Shown here piece by piece: positions 44,935 to 54,458 of a stretch of DNA of 64,000 nt. Both the position numbers and the translations under genes were made by a program. The DNA is taken from assembly GCA_019247515.1 (NCBI GenBank), contig JAFAOS010000460.1, forward strand, positions 1 through 64,000, read 5' to 3'. Each line of letters starts with the position of its first letter. Position 1 is the first letter of the stretch. This DNA comes from Chloroflexota bacterium. GTDB taxonomy: Bacteria; Chloroflexota; UBA6077; CF-72. Under the pieces are notes generated by a model, which searched no databases, was not told the origin of the DNA, and saw nothing but the letters and a program-made list of their open reading frames with translations.

Positions 44935-45968
44935 TGGTACAGCGTGCAGCGCACCCGGTGGTCGGCGCCGACCTCGGTCAGCGGCACCGGCTCCGGCCCC
45001 TGACACGCGGGCTTCTTCGGCGCCGGGCAGCGCGGGAAGAAGCTGCAGCCGGGTGGAATGTTGAATGGATCGGGCACACTGCCTGGGATCGCCGCCAGGC
45101 GGGCTTTCACGTCTTTGCCCAGCCGCGGCATGCTGCGCAGCAAGCCGACGGTGTACGGGTGCCGCGGTTGGTCGAACACCGCCGTCGCATCCGCCATCTC
45201 CACCACCTTGCCCATGTACATGACCGCGACGCGGTGCGCAAGTTCGGCGATGACGCCCAGGTTGTGGGTAATCATCAGGATCGCCATCCCGAACTGCGCC
45301 TGGAGCTCCTTCAGCAGTTCCAGGATCTGCGCCTGGACCGTCACGTCCAGCGCGGTTGTCGGCTCGTCGGCAATGAGCAGTCGCGGATTGCACATCAGCG
45401 CCATCGCGATCATCGCCCGCTGGCGCATGCCGCCTGAAAAGTTGTGGGGGTACTCGTACAGCCGCTGGCCCGGATTGGCAATGCCGACGCGGCCGAGCAT
45501 CTCTCGGGCACGGTCGAACGCCTCGCTCCGCGTGGCGCCCTGGTGGACCATGGCCACTTCGGCCAGTTGACTGCCGATGGTGTGCACCGGCGAGAGCGAG
45601 GTCATTGGTTCCTGGAAGATCATCGCGATCTCGTTGCCGCGTACGCCGCGGATGAGTGGCCCGCGCGGGTCCGCGGTGGCCAGATCGACCTGCGAACCGT
45701 CCTTGCGTCGGAACAGCAGGCTGCCGCCGATGATGCGGCCCGCCTTCGGCGGCAGCAGCCGCAGGATCGAGTGCGCGGTCACGCTCTTGCCGCAGCCGGA
45801 TTCACCCACGAGCCCGAGCGTCTCGCCCGGGGAGATGTGGAGCGTGACGCCGTCCACCGCCTTCACCACGCCGTCGTGCGTGAAGAAATGCGTCCGCAGA
45901 TCTTCGACTCGCAGCAACGCGTCGGCGCCGACCAGCGCGCCTGAAGTGACATCCGAGGCCAGGACCAT
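44931..45968 (-). CDS. oligopeptide ABC transporter ATP-binding protein (OppD type)
   Basis: 345 aa. Walker [12 protein letters not shown]-loop [14 protein letters not shown], signature [15 protein letters not shown], Walker [13 protein letters not shown], and the C-terminal [18 protein letters not shown] motif of the Opp/Dpp class. The ATG at 45968 shares one base with the stop of the OppC-type permease gene. Confidence 0.9.
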   Translation of the reverse strand: MVLASDVTSGALVGADALLRVEDLRTHFFTHDGVVKAVDGVTLHISPGETLGLVGESGCGKSVTAHSILRLLPPKAGRIIGGSLLFRRKDGSQVDLATADPRGPLIRGVRGNEIAMIFQEPMTSLSPVHTIGSQLAEVAMVHQGATRSEAFDRAREMLGRVGIANPGQRLYEYPHNFSGGMRQRAMIAMALMCNPRLLIADEPTTALDVTVQAQILELLKELQAQFGMAILMITHNLGVIAELAHRVAVMYMGKVVEMADATAVFDQPRHPYTVGLLRSMPRLGKDVKARLAAIPGSVPDPFNIPPGCSFFPRCPAPKKPACQGPEPVPLTEVGADHRVRCTLYQ

Positions 45969-47176
45969 CAGGCCACCGAGTACGGGTCCGCGGCGTCGCG
46001 GACCCCGTCACCCAGGAAATTGAACGCCAGCACGGTAATCACAATGGCGATCACCGGTGACAAGAGCCAGGGCGCGTGCGCCAGCGTCTGGACGTTCGCG
46101 GCGTCCTGCAGCAATGTGCCCCAGCTCACCAGCGGCGGCCGGATGCCGATACCGAGGAAGGTCAACGCCGTCTCGGCCAGAATCATGCCCGGAATCGCCA
46201 GCGTCGAGATCACGATGATGTGGCCGGTGACGCTCGGAATGAGGTGGCGAACGATAATCCGCGCATCCGAGGCGCCCGCCAGCTGAGAGGCCAGCACGAA
46301 TTCCTCTTCACGCAGCGAGAGCACCTTGCCGCGCAGCTGCCGCGCGAGCCACGTCCAACCGATGAACGACAGGACGATGCTGATCGCGAAGTAGACCTGC
46401 AACGGCGGCCAGTGCGGGGGAAACGCGGCCGCGAGCGCCATCCACAGCGGAATCGACGGGAACGAGCGGATAACTTCGATCGCGCGCTGAATGACGTTGT
46501 CGATCGCGCCGCCGTAGTAGCCGCTCGCCACGCCGAGCAGCGAGCCGATCACCAGACTGAGGAACACGCCCACCAGTCCGAGCGTGAGTGAGATCTGACT
46601 GCCGATTACGATGCGCGAGAACTGGTCGCGGCCAGCGCGGTCGGTCCCCAGGATGAACACGCCGATGTCGGACTGAGCGACGCCGTACAGGTGGAGGTCG
46701 GTCGGAATGAAACCCAGCAGGTTGTATGGCGTGCCGCGCACGAAGAACTCCACCGGAATCTTCACGCTCGGGTCCGGTGCGTAGGTCCGCAGCAGCGTGT
46801 CGGGGTCCGTCGTCGGGGTGAGTCCCAGAATGTGCGGATAGATTCGTCCATCGTTCACCCAGTAGATCGGCTGCGGGGGCACGTAGATTGCGGCGTCGAA
46901 CCGCTGATCGGCGTCGTACGGCGCGATGAAGCTGGCGAAGACGGCCATCACGTACAGCAGGATGACGACGCCCCCGCCGATCATCGCCGCCCGATTGCGG
47001 ACGAAGCGAATCCAGATCAGCTCGAACTGGCCGCGGCCGAAACGCGCCTCCTCCGCGGCTGGCGCCGCCCACTGTTCGGGAGTCGACGGCTCCGCGTCGA
47101 TGCCTGGCCAGGGCGGAACCGCGTCGACTTGCGGCCCTTCGACGGCCGCGTCCTGCACGCGGGTGGTGTCAGTCAT
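45968..47176 (-). CDS. oligopeptide ABC transporter permease (OppC type)
   Basis: 402 aa, longer than typical OppC (~300) because of a ~50-residue Pro/Ala-rich N-terminal tail and a large periplasmic insert (about residues 90-165) with several aromatic residues. It has six membrane helices. The LGTDRAGRDQFSRIVIG motif (about residue 175) and EEEFVLASQLAGASDARIIV define the class. The ATG at 47176 (MTDTTRV) overlaps the OppB-type stop by 8 nt. The insert resembles those of oligosaccharide-type Opp homologues, but this is only suggestive. Confidence 0.88.
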   Translation of the reverse strand: MTDTTRVQDAAVEGPQVDAVPPWPGIDAEPSTPEQWAAPAAEEARFGRGQFELIWIRFVRNRAAMIGGGVVILLYVMAVFASFIAPYDADQRFDAAIYVPPQPIYWVNDGRIYPHILGLTPTTDPDTLLRTYAPDPSVKIPVEFFVRGTPYNLLGFIPTDLHLYGVAQSDIGVFILGTDRAGRDQFSRIVIGSQISLTLGLVGVFLSLVIGSLLGVASGYYGGAIDNVIQRAIEVIRSFPSIPLWMALAAAFPPHWPPLQVYFAISIVLSFIGWTWLARQLRGKVLSLREEEFVLASQLAGASDARIIVRHLIPSVTGHIIVISTLAIPGMILAETALTFLGIGIRPPLVSWGTLLQDAANVQTLAHAPWLLSPVIAIVITVLAFNFLGDGVRDAADPYSVA

Positions 47177-48152
47177 AGCGGATCCGAGGATCGGCCCAGG
47201 CCAGCGCGATGTCGGCCAGGAGATTGCCAATCAGCAACATGAACGCCAGCAGCAGCAGGAAGGTCCCGGCCAGGTACGTGTCCTGGTTCTGAAGGGCATG
47301 CAGGAACAGCGGGCCGGTCGTCGGCAGCGACAGCACGACACCCACGATCACCGAGCCCGAAATCAGATTTGGCAACTGCATGCCCGCGACACTGATCAGC
47401 GGATTGATCGCAACCCGCACCGCGTAACGATTGATGACCGCGCTTTCTTTCAGGCCTTTGGCGCGCGCGGTGGTGACGTACTGCTGGCCGAGCGTTTCGA
47501 GCAGATTGCCGCGCATGATGCGAATAAGCTGGGCAGCGCCGGCGGCGCCGATGATGATTACCGCTGGAATCAGGTGGCCGAGGAAGTCCAGGAATTTTCC
47601 AGGACTCCAGGGTGCTTGCTCCAGGTCTGCCGAGACCAGGCCACTGGCCGAGGCACTCAACCACGTCGTGGCGACGAACAGGTACACCAGGGCGAGCATG
47701 AAGTCTGGAACGCTGAGCCCCAGAAAGCCAAGCGACGTCAGGGCGACGTCACCTTTCGAGTACTGGTGGGTGGCCGAGTAGATGCCAATCGGAATCGCCA
47801 CGACCCAGCTGAATGCCAGGGCCAGCACCGACAGCAGCAGCGTCATCGCGATGCGTGCGCCGATCAGGTCGGCGACGGGCTGGTGCCACTCGAACGAGTA
47901 GCCGAAATCGCCGTGCAGGCAGCCGAGGATCCAGGTGAGGTAGCGGATGTAGAGGGGTTGGTCCAGACCGTACTGGTGGCGGATGGTCTGGATGAACGCC
48001 TCGTCGCCGGACCCGCCCGAAGCCGCCGCCTGGGCCGCCAGGGCGGTCGCGTAATCACCCTGGGGCAGCTGGATGATGACAAACGTGAGAATCGAGACCA
48101 GGAAGAGGGTCGGGACCATCCCAAGCAACCGGCGGACGATGTAAGTACCCAT
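47169..48152 (-). CDS. oligopeptide ABC transporter permease (OppB type)
   Basis: 327 aa with six predicted helices: MGTYIVRRLLGMVPTLFLVS at the N-terminus, QYGLDQPLYIRYLTWI and YSFEWHQPVADLI (OppB/DppB motifs), then QYVTTARAKGLKES in the EAA loop. It pairs with the OppC-type subunit. It is the first permease gene after the 270-nt repeat-containing gap that separates the operon from its binding-protein gene. Confidence 0.9.
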   Translation of the reverse strand: MGTYIVRRLLGMVPTLFLVSILTFVIIQLPQGDYATALAAQAAASGGSGDEAFIQTIRHQYGLDQPLYIRYLTWILGCLHGDFGYSFEWHQPVADLIGARIAMTLLLSVLALAFSWVVAIPIGIYSATHQYSKGDVALTSLGFLGLSVPDFMLALVYLFVATTWLSASASGLVSADLEQAPWSPGKFLDFLGHLIPAVIIIGAAGAAQLIRIMRGNLLETLGQQYVTTARAKGLKESAVINRYAVRVAINPLISVAGMQLPNLISGSVIVGVVLSLPTTGPLFLHALQNQDTYLAGTFLLLLAFMLLIGNLLADIALAWADPRIRYD

Positions 48153-48227
48153 TCAGTTACTTATTCCCCAGAGGGGACCCGGAAGGTACGCACATCCCGA
48201 GGCGGCCCTCCATCGAGGAGTTTCGCT

Positions 48228-48368
48228 AGCGGTTGCGTAAGAGACCCTGGCAGTGTGGGGCCCTTTCACGGGACACCCACACCGTGTGGGTGTAGGGGTC
48301 TCCCGGTGTGCACCACCGTCCCGCGACACCCATACCCTGGGGGTGTAGGGGTCTCCCCTACCCATCGA
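48228..48368. repeat. GTAGGGG/CCCCTAC inverted-repeat element (copy 2)
   Basis: The gap holds two related units about 60 nt apart. Each has an ACACCC...GGGTGT hairpin (the first is ACACCCACACCGTGTGGGTGT, with two mismatch-free 9-nt arms) followed by AGGGGTCTCCC. The second ends in GTAGGGGTCTCCCCTAC (48345-48361), the exact reverse complement of the hairpin at 19452-19468. No gene is visible here. It lies between the binding-protein gene and the permease genes and might weaken read-through. Confidence 0.7.
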
Positions 48369-48422
48369 CACTGCCGATGTCATCCAACCACTTCAAAAAG
48401 CCCCGGCGCCCTCGCCCGGCTC

Positions 48423-50438
48423 CTACCCTTTGAAGTAGAACTGCGCCGGGTCCAGGTTCCCTGGACTCATGTAAATCCAGTCCGTCACCGCCACGTCGGG
48501 AACATTCGCCATCGAGTTCTTGATCACGGGAATGGATGGCAGCGCGCCGACCGTCTCGATCGTCCAGAGGTTCTGATGCGCCAGCTGGACGATCTGCTTG
48601 CCCAGCTCAACTTGCTTCGCGGCGTCGATCGTCGCCTTGAACTGATTGAACAACTCCTGCGCCTGCGCCAGCGGACCCTCCGGCTTCTGCCCCTTGGCGC
48701 CCTGGGTGCTATACCAGATGCCGTACTGCGGCGCCATCCACGACCGCTCGTCATACGGAAACAGGTAGATAGGGTCGACGAACGGCTCCAGCGCCCGATC
48801 GGTGCCCCACTCGGCGATCTGCACCTGGTTACCCGTGGCGCGCGTCCAGAACACGGACCGTTCGGAGGACTTCACGGCGACCTTCAGCCCAACGGCGTCC
48901 CAGCCCTTGCGCACCAGGTCGATGGCATCGAAGTTGGCGCCGGAGGTTTCAATCGTCTCCAGCGTGATCTCGAGCGGCTTGCCGCCGGGCAGCGTCCGGT
49001 AGCCGTCGGCGCCTTTCTGCAGCCCCATCTCGTCGAGCAGCTGGTTGGCCTTGTCCGGAAGATACTCGGCGTACAACGCCTCGATGTCCGGCGTGTAGTA
49101 CTGCGACTCGGGAATGAGCAGCGCATTGCGCTCCTTGCCGAGTCCGAAGTAGCTGACCTGGTTGATCTGCTTGCGATTGATGGCGTACGAGAGCGCCTGC
49201 CGGAAGCGGAGGTCCTGGAAGACGGGCCGAAGGTCCGCATCGTCAATGGTCTGGTTCACGAAGAACGAGACCGGCGACCCGTTGGCGTCGTCCCAGCGCA
49301 TGACACGGTAGTCGCCCTTCTGCTTGTTCTCCTGGAGGAGCGAATACTTGGCGATGTCGATGTTGCGGAACTGCATGTCCAGTTCGCCGTTGACCGCCTT
49401 CAGGTTGATCGCCTCGTTGTTCTGGACCAGGTCCAGCCGGAGCTGGTCGACGTACGGCAGCTGGTTGCCCTGGGTGTCCACGCGCCAGTAGTACGGGTTT
49501 CGCTCGGCAATCAACTGGGGAGCGCCTGGACCGTACTGGGTCACGTGCCAGGCCGTCATCGATGGGCGGTCTGGATTGAGGTCGTCTGCTTTGTCGTTGA
49601 AGACCTTGTAGTCGTTGGCGCCGTTGTTGTACTTCGGGTGGAACTGCTGCAAATAGTGCTTGGGCGCATAGAACCCGAAGCGCTCGAAGTTGAGCGGCCA
49701 CTGACAACCGTGGAAGGCGAGCATGCGCAGCGCCATGCCGTTGGGACCCGCGAATTTGAGGGTGATGGTCTCCGGGCCCTGCGCATCGAGCTGCATCGCC
49801 TGGCCATTGATGACCCACTCGGGCGGTGGCGCCGGGTTCAGGTTGGTGTCCAGGGCGATGTCGTTCCACCAGAACAGGATGTCGTCGGTGGTGAACGGCT
49901 GTCCATCCGACCACTTGAGGCCCTGCCTGAGGTGGAGCGTTAGTTGTGAGCCGTCGTTGTTGAAGTCCCACTTCTCGACCAGGCCGGGTCCGATCTGGTC
50001 CTTTGGATCGCGGGGCCAGCGCAGCATCTGGTCGTAGTTTTCGCGGCCATACGCGTGAAAGTCGGCGGGGCCTTTCCAGGCCAGCCGCCAGGTGCCACCG
50101 TAGTTACCGACCTGTTGGATCGGCTGGACGACCTGCGGATTGGCAGGCAAGCGCTGGTCGACCGCCGGCAGCTGGCCGGCCTTCACCATCTGGGCCAGCC
50201 CGGGCGCCTCGCCAAACGTGGTCGGGACCGGCGCGGGCGCACCGGTTGGCGCGGCCTGCGCTGGCGCGGCGGCCGCCGTGGTCGGCTTCGGCGCGGCCGT
50301 GGCGGGCGCCGCTGTGGGAGTCGTCGGCGCTGACGGTGAGCACGCGGCCAGCAGGCTGGCGCCAGCGCCGAGAGCCAGCAAACGCATGAACGTACGGCGC
50401 GTGATATGGGAACCCACACCGCCCCTTGGACCAAACAT
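48423..50438 (-). CDS. large ABC-transporter substrate-binding lipoprotein (family 5, Tat-exported)
   Basis: 671 aa. Tat motif HITRRTFMRLL, hydrophobic stretch and lipobox LAAC at the N-terminus, then a ~55-residue Ala/Pro/Thr linker. The body is an OppA/DppA-class binding domain (LTLHLRQGLKWSDGQPFTTD; FRQALSYAINRKQI). Its length and GNYGGTWRLAWKGPADFHAY resemble family-5 proteins that bind oligosaccharides in Thermotoga-type bacteria as well as peptide binders, so the ligand is open. ATG 50438 is set by GGAGG 9 nt upstream. It feeds the OppBCDF-type transporter. Confidence 0.87.
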   Translation of the reverse strand: MFGPRGGVGSHITRRTFMRLLALGAGASLLAACSPSAPTTPTAAPATAAPKPTTAAAAPAQAAPTGAPAPVPTTFGEAPGLAQMVKAGQLPAVDQRLPANPQVVQPIQQVGNYGGTWRLAWKGPADFHAYGRENYDQMLRWPRDPKDQIGPGLVEKWDFNNDGSQLTLHLRQGLKWSDGQPFTTDDILFWWNDIALDTNLNPAPPPEWVINGQAMQLDAQGPETITLKFAGPNGMALRMLAFHGCQWPLNFERFGFYAPKHYLQQFHPKYNNGANDYKVFNDKADDLNPDRPSMTAWHVTQYGPGAPQLIAERNPYYWRVDTQGNQLPYVDQLRLDLVQNNEAINLKAVNGELDMQFRNIDIAKYSLLQENKQKGDYRVMRWDDANGSPVSFFVNQTIDDADLRPVFQDLRFRQALSYAINRKQINQVSYFGLGKERNALLIPESQYYTPDIEALYAEYLPDKANQLLDEMGLQKGADGYRTLPGGKPLEITLETIETSGANFDAIDLVRKGWDAVGLKVAVKSSERSVFWTRATGNQVQIAEWGTDRALEPFVDPIYLFPYDERSWMAPQYGIWYSTQGAKGQKPEGPLAQAQELFNQFKATIDAAKQVELGKQIVQLAHQNLWTIETVGALPSIPVIKNSMANVPDVAVTDWIYMSPGNLDPAQFYFKG

Positions 50439-50643
50439 GTGTCGAAACCTCCGCGGCCCTTGCCGCCCTACCCGGCTGTTCGCGCTAACGTACGCTACTG
50501 CCGGCGGCCGCGCAAGCACGCGGGCTGCTCCTCGACGCGACCGATCTGGTCCGCCTGGCGTCGACAGTGAGCGCTCTAGACACCTTGACACGGGCTCGAT
50601 ACTGACACGCGGTACACCTTCACCTTGTAGATGGGAACTGTCA

Positions 50644-51066
50644 ATGGCGTCTCGAGCAGATGCGCTCAAGGCCCTGCCTTTGTTCGGCGGCCTGAGCGGC
50701 AAGGATCGCGAGATCATCGCGCGCTGCATGGATGAGCTGAGTTTCGCCCAGGGCGCGACGCTCATCAGCGAAGGCCGCACCAATCACACCTTCTTCGTTC
50801 TCGTCGACGGTGAGGTGGACGTGGATATCGCCGGCCAACCGCGGCGCACCCTGCGTCGGGGCGACTTCTTCGGCGAAATCAGCATGCAGCATCGCATTCC
50901 CGCCACCGCCACCGTCGTGGCCCGCACGCCCGTCGACGTCTTCATCATGAGCCACGAGCAGTTTGGAGCGCTGTGCGTCTCACCCGACGTGGTCGCCCGC
51001 CTGCAGGCGGCGATCAACGACCGACTGATCGCCGATCGCCGCGCGATCTCCGGCGGCTCCGCCTGA
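50644..51066 (+). CDS. stand-alone cyclic-nucleotide-binding-domain protein
   Basis: 140 aa comprising a single cNMP-binding barrel (LISEGRTNHTFFVLVDGEV; LRRGDFFGEISM, the phosphate-binding cassette; RIPATATVVA) and a C-terminal helix without a DNA-binding HTH. The cassette FGEISMQHRIPATATV has Glu, but the Arg that contacts the phosphate of cAMP is not clearly placed. It is divergent from the binding-lipoprotein gene. It may be a sensor subunit; target unknown. Confidence 0.8.
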   Translation: MASRADALKALPLFGGLSGKDREIIARCMDELSFAQGATLISEGRTNHTFFVLVDGEVDVDIAGQPRRTLRRGDFFGEISMQHRIPATATVVARTPVDVFIMSHEQFGALCVSPDVVARLQAAINDRLIADRRAISGGSA

Positions 51067-51117
51067 CCAACCATTCGGTTCACCTGGAATACGGCGGATT
51101 GGCCGGAGGTTGATGGT

Positions 51118-51576
51118 GTGCGGATATTCATGAGCCAGACCGACCCGAATGCTCCGCGCAATGCGATCAACATCGACGTCATCCAGCAATTCCGTCAAAA
51201 CGACGGGAAGATAGAGTCCGGGATGTTCAAGGGCGCGCGCCTCCTCCTGCTCACGACCACGGGTGCGAAAAGCGGCCAAACGCGGGTCAACCCGCTTGCC
51301 TTCACCCGCGACGGGCACAACTACGTGGTCATTGCCTCCAAGGGTGGTGCGCCATCGCATCCGGATTGGTACCGCAATCTCGTGGCGCATCCCGACGTGA
51401 CGGTGGAGGTCAGCACCAGCGACGGGAGCAGGCGGTTCGCGGCGCGCGCCCGCGTCGCCCAGGGCGCGGAGCGCGACCGGCTGTTTGCCGCCCAGGCGGC
51501 AGTTATGCCTGGTTTTGCCGAATATCAGCGCAAAACGTCGCGACAGATTCCAGTGGTCGTGCTCGAACCCCGCTGA
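51118..51576 (+). CDS. F420-dependent nitroreductase (Ddn) family protein
   Basis: 152 aa of the deazaflavin-dependent nitroreductase family (PF04075). Motifs: LLLLTTTGAKSGQTRVNPL (binding loop), DGHNYVVIASKGGAPSHPDWYRNL and HPDVTVEV. Members use coenzyme F420, so this suggests, but does not prove, that the organism makes F420. GTG 51118 was chosen because GGAGG lies 8 nt before it; ATG 51130 is the alternative. The gene stands alone. Confidence 0.85.
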   Translation: MRIFMSQTDPNAPRNAINIDVIQQFRQNDGKIESGMFKGARLLLLTTTGAKSGQTRVNPLAFTRDGHNYVVIASKGGAPSHPDWYRNLVAHPDVTVEVSTSDGSRRFAARARVAQGAERDRLFAAQAAVMPGFAEYQRKTSRQIPVVVLEPR

Positions 51577-51783
51577 ACCGACCGACCGCGGCGCCGGCCG
51601 CGTATAAGGACTCTGTGAGGACGATGCGTCGATAGACCCTTCGCCACGTGGTTCGGCACGCTTGCTGCTGGCGATTGACTACGCATGATCAGCACGCGGG
51701 TTGCTGGCAGGTGTCGTGGTCACGCGGACACCTGGCGGCGGGCGGCAGCGCTGGCCCCACGTGAGCCCAGGAGCCCGGGCACC

Positions 51784-51975
51784 GTGACCCGAGGCCCCGC
51801 GTGGACGTTCGCAGCAGGCGTGGTCCTGGGTGTAGCGGCGACCCTGTACGGAGTGCTCGGTCAGGTCCGTCCTGCGGAGATCCAGCCGTACTTGCCGCAG
51901 CTGCACGCGTACGCGTCGCACAGCGTGTCCGACCAGGCGCTCGATAACGCGGTCGTCGTCAGCCTGGTCCAGTAG
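51784..51975 (+). CDS. possible small single-pass membrane protein
   Basis: 63 aa from GTG 51784 within an otherwise empty ~600-nt gap (51577-52184). One hydrophobic helix (WTFAAGVVLGVAATLYGVL) is followed by a polar tail. No Shine-Dalgarno or homologue is evident. The rest of the gap shows no gene, repeat or clear promoter. Confidence 0.3.
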   Translation: MTRGPAWTFAAGVVLGVAATLYGVLGQVRPAEIQPYLPQLHAYASHSVSDQALDNAVVVSLVQ

Positions 51976-52184
51976 CGGCGCCCATCAACCCCCTCAACGC
52001 CCAATCTAGATCACGACTGTCATCGCCGCTGGCGCGTGTGCGACGCATAGTCCTCAGAATGACGTTGCCACGTTGGGTGTAGCCTTACGGCAGTCAGACT
52101 TCGCGTCTTTCGCGGTCGAGATCGATGCCCTGAGCTATACCGGATGGACAACCCGCACCTTCGCACTCGCGCTCGCTTTGAACC

Positions 52185-53435
52185 ATGACTGAGCGTCTCA
52201 GCCGCGGACCGTCACGATCCCGATCGCTCCGTCGCGCGCCGACGTTGGTGCTCATGCTCGCGGTGGCAATCGTGGCAGCAGTCGTCGTGCTGCGAAGCGC
52301 GCCGGCCGCGCAGTCGCCGGCGGTCACGCCGGGTGCACCGTCCAGCCCGCCCGCAACACCAGCCACGGCGAGCTCGTCGAGGCCAAGCGCGCCGGCGCTC
52401 GTTGCCACGGTCAACGGACTCGTCGATCCCGCCGTCGGGGCCTACGTGCAGCGCGCCGTCTCGACAGCAGACGCGAGCCACGCGAGCGCGCTCGTGATCG
52501 TGCTCGACGCGTCTGGCGGTCTGGACGCCCCGATGCAGCAGGTGGCCCAGGCGCTCGCCGGCAGCTCGACTCCGACGCTGGCATTCATCCCGCCCGGGCA
52601 GGCCAGCACGGCGGACACCCGGCTTGCCCAGTCCGCCGCACTGGTCGCCGCGCCAGCAACGCCAGACGTGCAGGCCTTCCTGCGCGCCGCCGACGGACAG
52701 ACGGTGCAGACGCCGGCTGGACCCGTGCCGCTGGCCACCGCGAGCGCACCAATCACGACCTTCGAGATGGACCCGACCGAGGCGATTGGCCACCGGCTGC
52801 TGGACCCCACGACCGCCTACCTGTTGTTCGTGCTCGGCCTCTTCGCCGTGCTCGTGGAGCTGGCTCACCCGGGCTCGTTGTTGCCGGGCGCGACCGGCAT
52901 CGCGTGTCTCACGCTGGCCTGCATCGCGTTCGCCGCGCTGCCCACGAACTGGCTTGGCGCGGTGGTGATCGTCGCCGCCGTGGGTCTCATGGCAGTCGAG
53001 CTCAAGGCGGCAACACACGGAGCGCTCGTACTGGCTGGAGCGGTGTGCCTGATCGTCGGCTCTCTCTTGCTCTATGCCGTGCCTGGCGGTGGCTTGCCGA
53101 TTCACACCGAGGTCAGCATCGCCCCGAGCGTGCTGGTTGCGATGGCCGCGATCGGGCTCATCGGTGGCTTGTTGCTGGTGCGCATCGCTCGAGGGATCCG
53201 CGCGCTCCCTTCGGTGCTCAACCCCACACAGTTGATTGGCGCGTACGGCACCACGCGCAGCACGCTCGATCCAGACGGCGTCGTGCACGTTGGTGGCCAG
53301 CTCTGGTCCGCGCGGACGCGCGGCCGGCGCCTGGACGCGGATCAACCGGTGCGCGTCGTCGCCCGCCGCGGTCTTGTGCTGGAAGTGGAGTCCGCGACGG
53401 TGGGTGCCGCGACTCGGAAAGGAACGTTGTCATGA
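52185..53435 (+). CDS. NfeD-family membrane protein with degenerate protease domain
   Basis: 416 aa. Signal-anchor near residue 25, then an Ala/Pro/Ser linker. A ClpP-like NfeD protease region (about 70-190) keeps LVIVLDASGGLDAPMQQVAQAL but lacks the GARAASAG-type motif carrying the catalytic Ser, so proteolysis is doubtful. Four to five membrane helices follow (200-340). The C-terminal OB-type NfeD domain (IGAYGTTRSTLDPDGVVHVGGQLWSA) is intact. It overlaps the slipin gene by ATGA; NfeD and SPFH proteins commonly form a membrane-microdomain pair. Confidence 0.85.
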   Translation: MTERLSRGPSRSRSLRRAPTLVLMLAVAIVAAVVVLRSAPAAQSPAVTPGAPSSPPATPATASSSRPSAPALVATVNGLVDPAVGAYVQRAVSTADASHASALVIVLDASGGLDAPMQQVAQALAGSSTPTLAFIPPGQASTADTRLAQSAALVAAPATPDVQAFLRAADGQTVQTPAGPVPLATASAPITTFEMDPTEAIGHRLLDPTTAYLLFVLGLFAVLVELAHPGSLLPGATGIACLTLACIAFAALPTNWLGAVVIVAAVGLMAVELKAATHGALVLAGAVCLIVGSLLLYAVPGGGLPIHTEVSIAPSVLVAMAAIGLIGGLLLVRIARGIRALPSVLNPTQLIGAYGTTRSTLDPDGVVHVGGQLWSARTRGRRLDADQPVRVVARRGLVLEVESATVGAATRKGTLS

Positions 53436-54400
53436 TCCCGTTGATCGTCAATCTCGTCGTTCTGCTGCTGGTCCTCGGGGTGGTGGCTGGCATCGTGACC
53501 CAGTCGGTCCGCATCGTGCGCGAGTACCAGCGCATCGTGCTGTTCCGCCTGGGGAAGTGCGTCGGTGTTCGGGGGCCCGGACCCGTGTGGATGATTCCGT
53601 TCGTCGATCGGCCCGTGCTGGTTGATATGCGCGAGCTGTTCGTGGAGATTCCGCATCAAAGCTGCATTACCAAGGACAACGTGCCAATCCAGATCGATTT
53701 CCTGGTCTACCGGCAGGTCATCGACGCGGTGAGCAGCGTGATTGCGGTGACCAACTTCCACAATGCTGCGCAGGGCATTGCCGCAACGTCGCTGCGCGCG
53801 GTCATCGGCGACATCGTGCTCGACGACGTGCTGGCGCGACGCGAGCAGATCAACCAGGACCTGCGGATCAAACTGGACGAGGTCACCGAACGCTGGGGCG
53901 TCAAAGTCACCGCCGTCGAGATCCGCGAAGTCGTCCCGGCCAAAGACGTGCAGGATGCGATGAACCGCCAGATGTCGGCGGAGCGCACCCGCCGCGCGGC
54001 GGTGACCGAAGCCGAGGGCAAGCGACAGGCGACCATCACCGTTGCCGAGGGCGAGAAGCAGTCCCAGATCCTGCGCGCCGAGGGCGAACGCCAGAGCCAG
54101 ATCCTCAAAGCCGAGGGCTACGGACAGGCCTTGCAGACGGTGTTCGCTTCCGCCAACCTCATCGACTCCAAGACGATGACCCTCCAGGTCATCGACGGGC
54201 TCAAAGCCCTGGGTGCGAGTCCGTCGAGCAAGTTTGTCATCCCGATGGAATTCACCAAGCTCCTGGGGCAGGTCGGCCAGTACCTGGATAGCAGCCTGCA
54301 GAGCGGCACGGAGGAGGTGCCCGCAACGGAGCCCTCCGTCAACGGCGAGGTGCAGGGCGCGCTCGAACCCGCGGGTCGTCCTCAGGCGCCGTCAAACTGA
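53432..54400 (+). CDS. SPFH/stomatin-like (slipin) protein
   Basis: 322 aa. One N-terminal membrane helix, an SPFH domain from about residue 25 (YQRIVLFRLGKCVGVRGPG; ATSLRAVIGDIVLDDVLARRE), and a coiled-coil with repeated EGEKQSQILRAEGERQSQIL. The C-terminal segment has TMTLQVIDGLKALG, typical of prokaryotic slipins, and ends in a disordered tail. It forms oligomeric rings at the membrane and is coupled with the NfeD partner upstream. Confidence 0.92.
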   Translation: MIPLIVNLVVLLLVLGVVAGIVTQSVRIVREYQRIVLFRLGKCVGVRGPGPVWMIPFVDRPVLVDMRELFVEIPHQSCITKDNVPIQIDFLVYRQVIDAVSSVIAVTNFHNAAQGIAATSLRAVIGDIVLDDVLARREQINQDLRIKLDEVTERWGVKVTAVEIREVVPAKDVQDAMNRQMSAERTRRAAVTEAEGKRQATITVAEGEKQSQILRAEGERQSQILKAEGYGQALQTVFASANLIDSKTMTLQVIDGLKALGASPSSKFVIPMEFTKLLGQVGQYLDSSLQSGTEEVPATEPSVNGEVQGALEPAGRPQAPSN

Positions 54401-54458
54401 CGGCCGCAGCAGATCGTCAGCAGCCACCAGCGGCGATCCGCTCTTTATTTGATCGTAT

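Noticed and set aside
46926..49943. 1005-codon forward open frame across the peptide-importer genes
   Set aside because: Antisense to three well-supported transporter genes and a repeat; composition is low-complexity and matches no family.
50586..50609. Direct repeat TGACACG twice, 17 nt apart, as an operator for the cNMP-domain gene
   Set aside because: Too short to separate from chance in a GC-rich gap, and no promoter with fitting spacing was found next to it.
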